From: Monoplex corrugatus
Lineage: Eukaryota > Mollusca > Gastropoda > Littorinimorpha > Ranellidae
Assembly: GCA_030674185.1 (NCBI GenBank)
Contig: JAPXFY010000022.1
Location: 38,984,130-39,048,129, forward strand
Length of the DNA stretch: 64,000 nucleotides
Direction: 5' to 3'
Within the stretch, counting starts at the first letter, position 1. Every line of letters begins with the position of its first letter. Positions 12,082-25,503 of this stretch are shown here, piece after piece. The position numbers were made by a program, and so were the translations under genes. The notes under the pieces were generated by a model. It worked only from the letters and a program-made list of their open reading frames with translations, searched no databases and was not told the origin of the DNA.

Positions 12082-15000
12082 TGTCCTTATGTCAAAACAC
12101 TTCTGTATATCTGTGTTTTATTATTATCATCATTATCATTGTTTTTGTTATTATTGTCCTTATGTCATGACACTTCTGTATAACCGTGTTTTAGTATTAT
12201 TGCCATTAATACTATTATTGTCGTCCTTATGTCACAACGCTTCTGTATAATTGTTTTATTATTATCACCATCATCATTATTATAATTATTGTTCTTATAA
12301 CACTTCTGTATAACTGTGTTTTATTATCATCATTATGATTACTATTATTATTACTGTCCTTATGTCACTACATTTCTGTGTAATTGTGTTTTATCATCAT
12401 CATCACCACCACCACCATCATCATCACCACCACCACCACTGCTGCCATCGCCGTCATCGTCATCATGATCATCATCATTACTATTGTTATTATTATCCTT
12501 ATGTCACAAATTTCTGTATAACTGTGTTTTATTATCATCATTATTGTTATTATTGTTCTTATGACACTACTGTATAACTGACCCCAAACGCACCAATTGC
12601 TATGACAACGTTCTACAAAGCAGGAGGGAAACAGGTCTGGCCCGAAAGGGCTATGACAACCAGCACATTGCCAAAGGGTCTTCTGGATGGAGCAGTCGAC
12701 TGGGAGTGTACAGCAGACCTCCCAGAGTGGAGAAATTACCCAGATGTCATCAGCAAGACAGGCATGAGACCAGACATCGCTCTCCACTCTGACTCCTCGA
12801 AACAAGTGATTCTGATAGAACTCACTGTGCCATACGAAAGCAGAATGGAAAAAGCACATATCTACAAGACCGAAAAATACGCCGGTCTTGCCAGCACCCT
12901 GAAGAAAGCAGGTCTGCGGGTCAAAATCTTCGCCATAGAGGTCGGGGCAAGAGGGTTTGTGGGCACCTCCGCTTATGATCTCATGAAACAACTCGCCATT
13001 TCTGGGAAGAAGAGGACTAGAGCCCTTAAAGCGATGGCAGAGGCAGCAGAAAGGAGCTCAAGCTGGATCTGGGCAAGGAGGAACCAAAAAAGTGAACTTC
13101 ATAAGGATTAAATTCCCTACAGATGATGTGTGCCCCGTTAGCACATTGGTAAAACCGCGTACCGCAGTTCTGAAGCGCAGAATCGCCCAGGTTCGATCCC
13201 CGGCGTGGGAAAAAAAAAAAAAAAAAAATAGACAACAGCAGAAGGGCATCCAGGAGTCATGACCTGGATGTGGCCCGGCCCCCCGAGAGTGTAAGGAATT
13301 CAGGGCCGAAACACTTGTCTAAAGGGGGTTACTTCTCTGAAGACCTTCTGTTGTCTAGCTCTCCCTAGAGTTTCTTTCTACCTAACTGTGTTTTATTATC
13401 ATCATTATGATTACTATTGTTACTAATGTCCTTATGTTAGTAGTACTCTTCTGTGTAACTATGTTTTATCATCATCATCATCATGATCATCATCATGTCA
13501 CAAATTTCTGTATAACTGTGTTTTATTATCATCGTCATCATTTTTATTATCATTGCTCTTATGACACTTTTATATAACTGTGTTTTATTGTCATCATTAT
13601 GGTTATTATTATTACTGTCCTTATGTCACTACACTTCTGAATAACTGTGTTTTATTATTATCATCATCATTTTATTATTGTTGTTGTCCTTATGTCACAA
13701 CACTTCTGTATAACTGCATTTTTATTATTATAACTGCGTTTTTAGTGATATTGTCTTTATTTCACGACACTTCTGCATAACTGTGTTTTATTATCATTAC
13801 TATTATTGTTATTGTCCTTGTGTCACAACACTCTTGTGTAACTATGTATTAATATTATTATTGTTGTTGTTGTTGTTGTCCTTCTGTCAGAACACTTCTG
13901 TTTAACCCTTTGACTCCCGCACCCTGCCTACCACCATCCTGCATTGTCAACCATGCTAGCAAAACAAAAACAAAAAACTTAACCCTTTGATTCCCTCAGC
14001 CTGTCCACCAGATTCCTGCAGGAAGCTGGTGGATAGTGTGAGGGAGTCAATGTTTTTGCAGTTGGTGGATAGAGTGCGGTAATCAAAGGGTTAACTTGTT
14101 TCATTATTATCATCGTTGTTGTTATTATTGTTGTTATGTCACAACACTTCTGTATAACACACGGCTGTTTCAGTAGCTCCCTTTTTTGCCTTTTAGTTGG
14201 TCGGCCAGCCTGGCACCAGATGTCAGATATCAGATGTCTGCCCTTACCCCATAGCCATGTGTTTCCACATTCCTTAGTCTAGTGGCAAGGGAAACAGAGG
14301 ATTAATACTGCACTGTACAGTGATTCTTCTCTGTGGATGAAACCTTGTCGTTGGTAGAGAAGCTTGCGTGCAACTATGATCCATTGAGCTAAGCCGTCGG
14401 GAGTCTAGTACTCCTGGTAGGGTCTCCCATGGCGGAAAGTTCACTGGTGAGTTGCCAGACTAATATCATCCGTTTCCACTGCCTTGTGGATAGCTGATGG
14501 ATCAGTAAAGGCTAAGGGAAACAACCCCTACAGAAAATTCGGAGCGGAGCCCCGTTAGGCGGTTTCTTGTTCAAACTCTGTCAAGTCTCTGGCAAAATCC
14601 TACATCCAGAATCATCTCCTGCCGTCTTGACCATGTCTTGCCACTGGATCCAGGTGATCCTGGATGAGAGAGTGTGGATGATGCTGCGCAAGTTATCTAC
14701 ACTTTAACCCCTAGCCTGCCGGGGAACGGAGATTTTCGTTCTGCGCGTATGGTCTAAAAAATTGCCCCGGGACGGCAATTGCCGTTCGCGTCTTTAGTGG
14801 AATTTTCTTATCTCCACAGTAAGACCAGAGGTTCCCAATTCACTCCAATCACAACGTTTAGTGTGTCTCCTATGAATATGTATAAGTAGAAGGATCCAAT
14901 GAGATTTCAAGGAGTCAGTCTGGGCTGTTTCCCAAACCACCCCCTGCAACTTTCGAACCCGCTGATCAACATGGTGGATGACGAAACTCAACCTGGCCGA

Positions 15001-15750
15001 AGTAGCGTGAAACGAAAGCCAACAGCAAAAGATTACAGTGACTTTGTTACCACTGATGATGAGAAAGTTCTACAATTGATAAAGGACGACAAATTCAGTT
15101 GTTATGACGAAACTGCTATGTCAAATGGCTCACTGGAGGAGGAAGAAGTCGAACCAACTTTCCAGAGGAGCGGAGGGTGTGTGTCGACATCGCAATTACT
15201 AGAATAGTCCAGCAAGAGGAGAGAGAGCCGAGTTGGAGGCTGTAACTTACCCAGATTTTGAAGAGGGTGAAGGCCAGTCAGGGGAACAATGGATCAGAGG
15301 GGGGAGAGTGAAACTGGACACGTAGTACAAGCGTAGTCTGCTACAGCTACACCGGAACTGACACGGTGGAGCAGCCTGCTCGTGGTCAAGCCAGCACGTG
15401 TCAACCACGCGGGCAGGGTGTTGGCAGAAGCACAGGTATGACCCATTGTTATTGTCTTGTGTAAGTGTGTTGATAAACGGAGTGTTATCACAGAGTAGTG
15501 ACTGCAAAAGAGAAGACTTTGCTGAATGGGCTTGTGGGCGTGGCACTGAGTGTGTTTGTGTCATCACTGTACTTATGTGTGTGTGTGTGTGTAGCTGTGT
15601 GTGTATCTGTGTGTCTGTGTGTGGAGTTGTGTGTATATGGTTGCCTGTAGTTGTGTGTGTGTGTGTGTGTGTATGTGTGTATGCTTGAAACAAGACTGAG
15701 TGAGAACTAGTGTTGCAATGGTGCATGTGTCAGTGTAGGTGTGTGTGTGT

Positions 15751-15799
<49 letters not shown>

Positions 15800-18700
15800 G
15801 TTTCCATGCACAAGGATGTGAACCTGATTTTTTTTTATATTCACAGGTGGTACCAGATGCCATGGGACCAGAGGCAGGGGACAGGGAGCTACTCAGCAGA
15901 GAGGGAGAGGGAGAGGTGCAGTGTTAGACCAGCCCCTTGTGCCACCCAACAACACCCAGCCAGATATTCCACAGTTCACAGGGGAACCTGGCCTGAAGAT
16001 TCAGCCTGATGGGGACAGGCCTGTGGATACTACCGGCTCTTCCTCAACGAGATACTAGACAAACTTCCCTACCACCCTGGAGAAGACTGTCAGAAAGCTT
16101 TCCTCTGGCAGGAAGTGCAAGGTGTACAGCAAGAGGGGCATCAGGAAAGAAACCAACTTTGTGTGTGGACAGTGTTCTTCAAACCCATCTCTTTGTGTGC
16201 AGCCTTGCTTCGTGGTGTACCACACCAAGAAAAACTACTAGTTGCTGACTGATGCCCTGTACATAGATCTATGTAGACACAGTTTGTGTATGTATTTTTC
16301 ATCACTGTGTGTGTTGTGTGATGTGCTATTGGAAAATTTGTAAAAAAAAAATAAAAAAAAAGGAAGGAAAAAAAAAGTGACACGGAAAATTCTTTCGAGT
16401 CCCAAAGTGAGTGTGTGTAGATATGGACATGTATTTGGTGATTGTGAAAACTTTGGAAAATTCTTCTTGGACAGAAGGTAAGGAAATACATTTTTCATTA
16501 TAATTCTTTTGCTTTCTGATAATAATTCAGTTTTATTATTCACTGTTTTTCACTTTTTTTTGCAAATAGTTGTCGTGGAGCTAAAAAAACGTGTGGCAGT
16601 GAAAGGGTTAATCAAAATCTCAGCGCATGTCATGGCTTCATACTCACAGTTGAAAGTTTCAACCGTAAAGCCCTGTGGCGATGGGGGCGCGACGACGTAG
16701 TAGGTGAGGACAATGCCAAAGCTGACTGACCTGATAGAAGAACTGCACTGGTTGCTGGAGAATTAGCTCGTTACAAGGTTGACATTGCCGCTCTATCAGA
16801 GACCAGACTGACTGAAGATGGTCAACTCACTGAGACAGGTGCTGGCTATACATTCTTCTGGAGTGGACGTAAACAAGAAGAACGCCATGAAGCTGGAGTA
16901 GGCTTTGCGATCAAGTCCAGTCTAGTTAAGAACCTTAAACGACTGCCTAAAGGTTACAATGACAGACTCATGATGATGCACTTGCCCCTCACAGACAAAA
17001 AGCAAGCCGCACTGATTAGTGCCTACGCCCCAACAATGACAAATTCTGAAGAGACCAAAGAGAAGTTCTATGAAGATCTTGATTCTCTACTAACAAGCGT
17101 TCCCAGAGCTGACAAACTTCTGGTCCTCGGGGACTTCAATGCAAGAGTTGGGTCCGACTATGAAGCATGGGAAGGCATCATTGGCAAACATGGCATAGGG
17201 AATTGCAACAGCAATGGACAACTCCTCCTTCGGACATGCAGCTCACACAACTTGGTCGTCACTAACACGCTATTTCAGTTGGCAACCAGAAAGAAGACAA
17301 CATGGATGCACCCTAGATCCAGACACTGGCACATGTTGGAGTGGTCAGAAATTCTTGAAAGGTGGGCGGATCACTTCGATAGTGTCTTGAACCGCCCTTC
17401 CTCAATAAATGAAGCAGCCATTGATCACCTCCCTCAAATAGAAAAGAACAACCAACTTGATGTACCACCTAACATACAAGAGGTCACAAAGGCCATCGGC
17501 CAACTCTCCTGTGGCAAGGCCCCTGGCGCTGACGCCATACCTGCTGAGATCTACAAAGCGGGAGGTCCAATGCTCACACAAAGATTAACTGAGATGTTTG
17601 TAACACTCTGGAACAGTCAATCACTCCCTCAAGACTTCAAGGATGCCTCAATAGTCCACCTATACAAGAGGAAGGGAAACAAACAATCATGTGACAACCA
17701 CAGAGGAATATCACTACTGTCCATTGCAGGCAAGATAGCAAGGGTGCTGCTGAACCGCCTCACTAATCATCTTGAGCAGGGTCTGTTGCCAGAGAGTCAA
17801 TGTGGATTTCGGGCTGGGAGAGGTACGGTGGACATGATCTTTGCTGCTCGTCAACTGCAAGAAAAGGCGCAGGAACAACACCGAGCACTGTACACAACCT
17901 TTGTCGACTTGACAATGGCGTTTGACACGGTGAGTCACGAGGGGCTGTGGAAGATAATGGCGAAGTTCGGCTGCCCTCCAGCCTTCGTAAATATGGTGCG
18001 ACAATTCCACGATGGTATGATGGCACGGGTCCTTGATGACGGAGAAATGTCCAGAGACTTTCCAGTCAGCAATGGCATGAAACAAGGATACGTCCTTGCA
18101 CCTACACTATTCTCTATGATGTTCTCGGCAATGTTATCAGATGCAATCTCTCCAGAAGACCCTGGCATAGATATATGCTACTGCACAGATGGCAAGTTGT
18201 ACAACACAAGACACCTCAAGGCGACCACTAAATGCAGTTACAGCACTCTTCGTGACCTCCTTTTCGCAGACGATTGTGCGTTAAATGCTTACAGTGGTGA
18301 ACAGATGCAACAATGCATGGACAAATTTTCAACTGCTTGCGACAACTTCGGTCTTACAATAAGCACCAAGAAAACCGAAGTCATGTATCAGCCTCCTCCA
18401 GGTGTTCCATATACTGAACCAAATATCGAGGTCAAGGGCACAAAACTACATGCAGTCGACAACTTCACATATCTTGGCAGTTCCCTATCACGTTGTGTGC
18501 ATATCGACTATAAAGTCAACAAATGCATAGCTAAGGCAGCACTGCATTTGGGAGGCTGCGTCCTACTGTATGGGACAGAAGAGGTATCTCGGCCACAACT
18601 AAACTCAAAGTGTACAAAGCGGTGGTCCTCACCACTCTCCTCTACGGCAGTGAGACCTGGACTGTTTACAGTAGACACGCAAGGAAATTGAATCATTTTC

Positions 18701-20896
18701 ACACCAAAAGCCTCAGAAAGATTCTCAATATCCGATGGCAAGAGAAGATCCCTGATACAGAAGTACTAGAGAGAGCCAATCTCCCCTCCATCTGCACTTT
18801 ACTTCAAAAGAGTCAAGTTCGCTGGGTTGGCCATGTGTACCGGATGTCTGACACCAGAATTCCGAAGCAACTCCTCTACGGGGAACTAGCGTCTGGTAAG
18901 AGAACAGTTGGAGGCCAGAGAAAACAGTTTAAAGACAGCTTGAAGGCATCGCTAAAGTCCCTCAACATAGACTGGGAGAATTGGGAAAACCTTGCCCTCG
19001 ACCGTACAGTCTGGCGTAGAAGAATCAAAACCAGATGTACCACTTCAGAAGTGTCTCGTATCCAATCTGCACAAGAAAAACGAGCTGCACGGAAAGCTGA
19101 CTCAAAGCAACTTCATGAAGCTGTGGTCATTGTCGACGACGACAGACGAACACCACTACAGTGATTAAGCCATTTTATCATCAACTTTGGCCTTGTGTAG
19201 AATGAAATTCTGTAGTATTTGTCCATTCATTTTTTTGAATCCTTATTGTTTATTTATCATTTGACCGAGTGCAGCTATAAATTATTTATTTAGTTATGTA
19301 GTTTGAGTTTGTGCTTCACTTATAGAGAGTAAGTGAGTGTCATCATTTCTCACTGTGGGTAAGTGTGTGTGTGTGTGCGGTCTATTTTTTGCTGTATTTC
19401 ATCTACCTTTCTATACTGGACTTATTTCATGTGAAACGGGAGACAGTATGTGAGTGAAAATATTTTTAAGTTGTTGTTTTGCTGTTGTTGTCTCTTTTAT
19501 TTTTGTTGCTGTTTTGTTTAATTTCTTTTGTTACTTTTGTTTTTGTTGTGGTTTTTTAAAAATTTTTTAAATTTTTGTTTGCTTTTTTTGTGTGTTGTGT
19601 TGTGTTGTGTTGTGTTGTGTTGTGTTGTGTGTGTGTGTGTGTGTGTGTGTATGCGCGCGCGCGTGTGTGTGTCTCAGTTTCGTCGTTTTATTTAGATTTT
19701 TTATACTGAAACTGTTTTTTTTCTCCTGTTATTCGTTGTTGTTGTTGTTGTTGTTGTTGTTAGTGTGTGTGTTTGTCGTATTTTACTAGTTGTGGGTGTG
19801 TATCTGTGACAGAAGTGGTAGTAAGAACTGGCAAATGGATGTCTGCTGGTTCTGAATTAAAAGACAGTTAGTGTTGAGGCTACGTAAGCCTGTATAGTCA
19901 GCCTCTGCATTGTGTGAAAGAAGGCTGCTGCCTTGTACTGTGAGAGAAATCTGTGCCATATCAAAATGATGGATACTTACTAAACAACCTGATAACGATC
20001 CTTGCGGACAACTAAACACTTATTCGGTAAGTTTAGTGTTGTCCACACACGTGCAGCTAACATCTCTGAAAATATGAATGTTGTAAAGGTGCAGGTGCAT
20101 GAACAGTTTGTCATTTAAATTGGATTTTTTATTTTACATATATGTGGTTTTCTTCTGTCAGTCATCTGATCTTTGCAAGGAAAACAGCTGTTATATCTAA
20201 TTTTTTTCTGCATGCCTGATATCAGTTTCTACATGAGTCATTCCTGCATTTGGTTATAGTGTTTATATTTCTCTTGGTGAAACTCAGACTTTGTAATTTA
20301 ATGTTTTTGCAACCTACCCATGTACTATAACGCTATAAAAAGTTAACTGGCCTTGCTACGAGTCTCGTATCACTGACACCTGCGGTTCCCTTTTGACAGC
20401 TCGGTGCGTTGCACTCACACACTGCTCAGCTGGCTAGCTGCCACTTGAGAGTCCACATCTGCTTATCGTTTATCTCTCCCGTCCCATCCCCTCCCCTCCG
20501 CCGCTCCTGCTCTCAAACTAAAATCTTGCTCGGGAACAGCCGTGAACAGCGTTGTTCATTCTGTGTGCACAGCGACGCTGTTCAGAAAGGACTGTTGACG
20601 GTGTTACTGCCCTTGCTGCAGAAAGCGGACACACCGGAAGACGTGTTGAGTGAGCTGAGCTGGGTCTGCACCTACCTCACCAACAGGTAACCTCAAGGCG
20701 TCCTGGCCCTCTGGTTCCTCTTGCTGTGGCTCTCTCTCTGTCTCTCTCTCTCTGTGTCTCTCTCTGTCTCGTCCTGGCCCTCTGGTTCCTCTTACTGTGG
20801 CTCTCACTCTCTCTCTCTCTCTCTCTCTGTCTGTCTGTCTGCTCTGTCTCTTTCTGTCTTGTCCTGGCCCTCTGGTTCTTCTTACTGTGGCTCTCA

Positions 20897-20927
<31 letters not shown>

Positions 20928-22530
20928 GTCCTGGCCCTCTGGTTCCTCTTACTGTGGCTCTCCCTCCCTCTCTCTCTCTTTCTGTCTGCTCTCTGTCTTG
21001 TCCTGGCCCTCTGGTTCCTCTTGCTGTGACTCTCTGTCTCTTTGTTTCTCTCTGTCTCTCTGTCTTGTCCTGGCCCTCTGGTTCCTCTTGCTGAGGCTCT
21101 CCCTCTCTGCCCCCCCCTCTCTCTCTCTGTCTCTCTCTCTCTCTGTCTCTGTGTCTCGTCCTGGCCCTCTGGTTCCTCTTGCTGAGGCTCTCCCTCTCTC
21201 TCTGTCTCTCTCTGTCTCTGTCTCAGTCTCTGTATCTCTCTCTGTCTTGTCCTGGCCCTCTGGTTCCTCTTGCTGTGGCTCTCCCTCTGTCTCTCTCTCT
21301 CTGTGTCTCTCTCTCTCTGTGTCTCGTCCTGGCCCTCTGGTTCCTCTTGCTGAGGCTCTCCCTCTCTGTCTCTCTGTGTCTCTCTCTCTCTCTGTGTCTT
21401 GTCCTGGCCCTCTGGTTCCTCTTGCTGAGGCTCTCCCTCTCTCTCTCTCTGTCTCTCTGTCTTGTCCTGGCCCTCTGGTTCCTCTTGCTGAGGCTGTCCC
21501 TCTCTCCCTCCCTCCCTCTCTCTCTCTCTCTCTGTCTCTGTTTCTGTCTCTCTGTCTCGTCCTGGTCCTCTGGTTTCTCTTGCTGAGGCTCTCCCTCTCT
21601 CTCTGTGTCTGTCTCTCTGTCTTGTCCTGGCCCTCTGGTTCCTCTTGCTGTGACTCTCCCTCTCTCTCTCTCTCTCTCCCTCTCTCTCTCTTTCTCTCTT
21701 TCCCTCTTTCTCTCCCATTATGTAACACATCAGTCCCAATTTCTGATTCAGCTAAAAACCTTGGTGTCTGCATTGACTCTACCCTCTCCATGAACAACTT
21801 TGTTTCTCAAACTGCCAGATCCTGCTACTATCATCTCCATCGTATAAAGCTGATCAGGAAGTATCTCTCTGTCGAAACAACTGCAAAACTCGTTCTCTCC
21901 TTCATAATGTCTCGCATTGACTATTGCAATTCACTCCTGTCTGGTCTTCCTGCCTCCACCATTCACATCCTACAGCGCATTCAAAACAATGCTGCACGCC
22001 TTGTACTCAAAAAGAAAAAAGCTGACCACATATCTCCTCTCCTGGCACAACTTCACTGGCTCCCTGTATCAAAGCGCATACAGTACAAACTAGACACCAT
22101 GTGCTACAAAAGCCTCAATAACGCAGCCCCCGATTACCTGTCAAGCCTACTTGAGATCTATGTTCCCTCACGTACCCTCCGCTCTGCCTCTGATCCTCTG
22201 ACTCTTCGCTTTCCACGCACTAAGCTCAATACCTATGGTCCACGAGCCTTCTCTGTTTCTGGTCCACTCTCCTGGAACAAACTTCCTCTCTCAGTCCGTC
22301 AGCAACCTACTTTTGTCTCCTTCAAGTCCGCTCTCAAAACTCACCTTTTCTCTCCTGCATAAAATCCTAACCTCACTCAACCCTCCCCTCTGCAGCCTGT
22401 CTCCGCTCGGAGGGAATCACATGGTTATAATATATAATTGTATGCTATGCTCTCTATAATTTTCCATTGCTTTTATTCTTGCTTTTATTGCTTTTATTCT
22501 TTCTCCCCATTTATAGCCATGCGTGTGTGT

Positions 22531-22563
<33 letters not shown>

Positions 22564-25394
22564 TGTGTCTGTATGTGTGCGTGCGTGTGTGTGCGAGCGT
22601 GCGTGCCTGCGTGTGTGTCTGCTTCAGCGCTTAGATTTGATTTTATCAAGATTTTGCGCTATATAAATATTGTAATTATTATTATTATTATCTTTCTCTT
22701 CCCCCCCCCCCCCCCCCCCTCTCTCTCTCTCTTTTCTCTTTCAGTCTCCAACTTTCAAGAACTTTTTATTTCAGCTTTCTGGTTTTTCTCAGATCTGTGT
22801 ATGCACGTTGTTTTGTCTGTGTGCTGTGCAGGCAATATGTTTCTGCTCAGTCTGCATGTTCCATCTTTGGGGGGGGGGGGGGGGGGGGGGGGGATGTACA
22901 TGCTGGGAGTTTTAATGTATTTTAACCCTTTTACTTCTGTTCTGGACCCTGTCCATAAGCTGCAAAAAAATTAACCCTTTCCCTCCGTCATTCTATCCAC
23001 CAGCTTCCTGCAGGAAAGAAGCTGGTGGATAGGATGAGGGAGTAAAAGAGTTAAGTTTTTGCTTTGCTGTCATGGCTGACAATGCAGGATGCTGGCAGAT
23101 AGGATGAGGGAGTCAAGGGATTATTATTTTTTATAATTGTGTTTTCAGTCTTTCGATTTTTTTCTCGGTTGCATGTATGCATTTTTGGGGGGGGGGGGGG
23201 TTGGCCCACACTATGCAGACAGTATTTTGCTGCACATTCTTCGTACTCCGTCTTTGGTGGGTGTACATGCTGTGTGTGTTCACGTTCCAAGGCTACCGGG
23301 TACTGACATGAATTACAGGATCTTTAATGTGTGTATGTTATGTTCTGTATGCATGTACACATTATGGTTATAACCCTGATATGGAACCAGATAAACACGA
23401 GAAAAAAAATCAGAACACGTATTCAATACAACCAGACAAGACAGGCACAAATTTTCGGCCAACTGGCCTTTGTCAAGCGTAAATGTAAGATCACAATCGA
23501 ACAAAGACCAAATACAAAAATTAGGAGAAAAAGACTGAAACTTCCCTGCTGCAAAGAGTAGTTTTTGGAATGTAAAGTATCTCACTATTAAGTAATGTAT
23601 GTATACACATACACATTCATACATACATACACATGTATCCATGTATACATATACATACATAGATACATACATACATACATATACATATCTACTACATACA
23701 TATATCTACACACATGCATACACATAAGTCCCTACATAAATATAGAAATAAGAGAAAGTATAAGCATATGATCAACTGCATGGAAAAATATATAATCAAA
23801 AGATATTGTTGATGTAAATGGATCATGCCTGATTTGGCCCTGCGCAGTCGGCTGGGCTTTAAACAAAAATAGCACCAACAGCAATAACAGGCATTCCTGA
23901 AATTAGCCCTTTTCAAGCAAGGTGTGTGTGAACGGTCATCATCATCATCATCAAGTGCCCTCCCACATGGCAATGGTGATCATGGCCCTTCATATGAATC
24001 TATCCCTTGTTTCCGCAAGCAGATCTTCCACCTCTGTCCTCAGCCACTCTGCAAGTCCGTCCAATATTTTTTCCCTGGGTCTACCCGGTGCTCTCTTTCC
24101 CTCCAGCTTTCCTGTTGTGACCAGGTGCTCCTATTCCCGTTTCCTCATAAAATGGCCTATAAATGTTGCTTGTCTTTTCCTAATCTTCCTTATCAATGAT
24201 CTTCTTGTGTCTGCCTCCATCAAGACTGTCTTGTTTGTTTTCTTTGCTGTCCATGGAAGTCTCAACATTCTTCTTAGAAACCACATCTGGGCTGCCTCAA
24301 TCTTGTTCTGGCTTTGCTTGTTGACTGTCCATGCCTCACAACCGTATAACAGTATTGGTTCTATATTACATTCAAGAACTCTCTTCCTGATGTTAACTCT
24401 TTCACCGCCAAGTTTCCCCAGAAACGGCACTCCTCAGTGCCAAATATATTTTGGGCAGCTAATTTTGCAGCGCAGTATGCATTTTTAAAAGCTTATATCT
24501 CAAAGACTATTAAAGATTTTCACTTACTTTTTTTTGCTGTGTAAAGGGCAGATGTTGTATTTATATATGAATGCTTGCTTATGTTTATGTGCTAGATTGA
24601 TTATTCCACAGATAATATTATAAAGAAAAACATTTTTTTTCATACGGTTTATTAGTTGTGCTACTGACCTTATTTCGTGAGTTGTGCGCCAGATATCATC
24701 ATAATAAATGAGGAAAAGCAATGAAAAATCTACACACAAAGTCAGCTGTCTGCTTATTCTACTCGGAGTGGTAGACAGTGCATGTTGATTTGCAGCATTT
24801 GGAGAAAACGCTTCGGAGAAAACGTGATGTAAATTCTGACAGTTAACAAAGCCACACTTCAGCCTTACTGCTGAAAAACTAGGTCACTGGGTAAAGTTTA
24901 AAAATAGCACAGTCGCCTGCATTCACCAGTGGAGCTGACACCCACGTGAAAAGTTATCGTTTAGCATGACCCCACCAAGTCGCACAAATGCTACCATTAC
25001 GACCATGGCGGGAAAAGAGTTAATTGATAGGCATTTCTTGGTAAGAATGCTTTTCATCTTCTTGATTGCTGTTTTAGCTTGGCCGATTCTACTGGCTATT
25101 TCTGATGTGCATCTGCCGTGTTGTGAAATGATTGTTCCTAGATATTTGAACTTATCAACCTGTCTCAAGGTTGTGCCGTTTGCTGTTATTTTGCATGAGG
25201 GGATTTTTTGTTTTTTACTGATTACCATGACTTCAATCTTCTTGCTGTATAGCTCCAACCCCTTACCTTTGCTTTCTATTTCTATTATATTCACAAGGTT
25301 TTATAGGTCCCTTTCAGGAAAAGAATTTTGAATGTCAGTTGTTAATACACACACACACACACACACACACCACACACACACACACACACACCAC

Positions 25395-25438
<44 letters not shown>

Positions 25439-25447
25439 ACCACACAC

Positions 25448-25503
<56 letters not shown>

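Larger units (their letters stand above)
12040..14165 (+). repeat. ATC/ATT-rich minisatellite, interrupted
   Basis: Units of variable length (roughly 60-90 bases) share CTTATGTCACAACACTTCTG and TATAACTGTGTTTTATTATC, joined by (ATC)n/(ATT)n. Blocks run 12040-12590, 13383-13900 and 14096-14165. They are split by the nuclease fragment plus SINE and by a MITE. Confidence 0.8.
14704..16611 (+). mobile_element. piggyBac remnant pB-3 (TTAA-flanked), inside LINE A
   Basis: TTAA at 14704-14707 and 16608-16611. The left end CCCCTAGCCTGCCGG and the inverted right end CCCTTTCACTGCCAC are similar. It holds an N-terminal acidic ORF, the first DDE_Tnp_1_7 motif, and the Cys-rich C-terminus, with the catalytic core removed. 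Removing it rejoins ACTTTAATCAAAATCTC in LINE A. Confidence 0.8.
14180..19170 (+). mobile_element. LINE A: APE-type non-LTR retrotransposon, deleted and interrupted
   Basis: The 5' UTR-like part (14180-14707) resumes after a TTAA-flanked insertion at 16608. Coding sequence shows an APE endonuclease (LVLGDFNARVGSDYEA) and an RT with AFDTVSHEGLW and LLFADDCAL, then a post-RT region (LLYGSETWTVYSRHARKL). The clade is not resolved by eye; RTE-like is plausible. An internal deletion near 17340 joins the endonuclease to the pre-RT linker, and there is a frameshift near 18550. The copy is dead. Confidence 0.82.

Noticed and set aside
12368..12991. A 207-codon minus-strand frame
   Set aside because: It is antisense to the nuclease fragment and runs into (ATG)n/(GGT)n repeat. 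The + strand frame has the recognisable motifs.
13115..13210. Possible functional tRNA gene
   Set aside because: Box A and box B are tRNA-like, but the arms do not fold convincingly and an A-run with a SINE body follows. The same reasoning applies to 9616, 41975, 43064 and 61421.
20894..21797. Two ~280-codon Arg/Glu-rich frames on the minus strand
   Set aside because: They are the complement of the CT-rich minisatellite, with no domain and no conserved start.
20797..22362. A 521-codon open frame on the + strand
   Set aside because: The first two thirds are a Ser/Leu-rich reading of the CT minisatellite; only the last third is real LINE RT sequence. The frame is a chance fusion.
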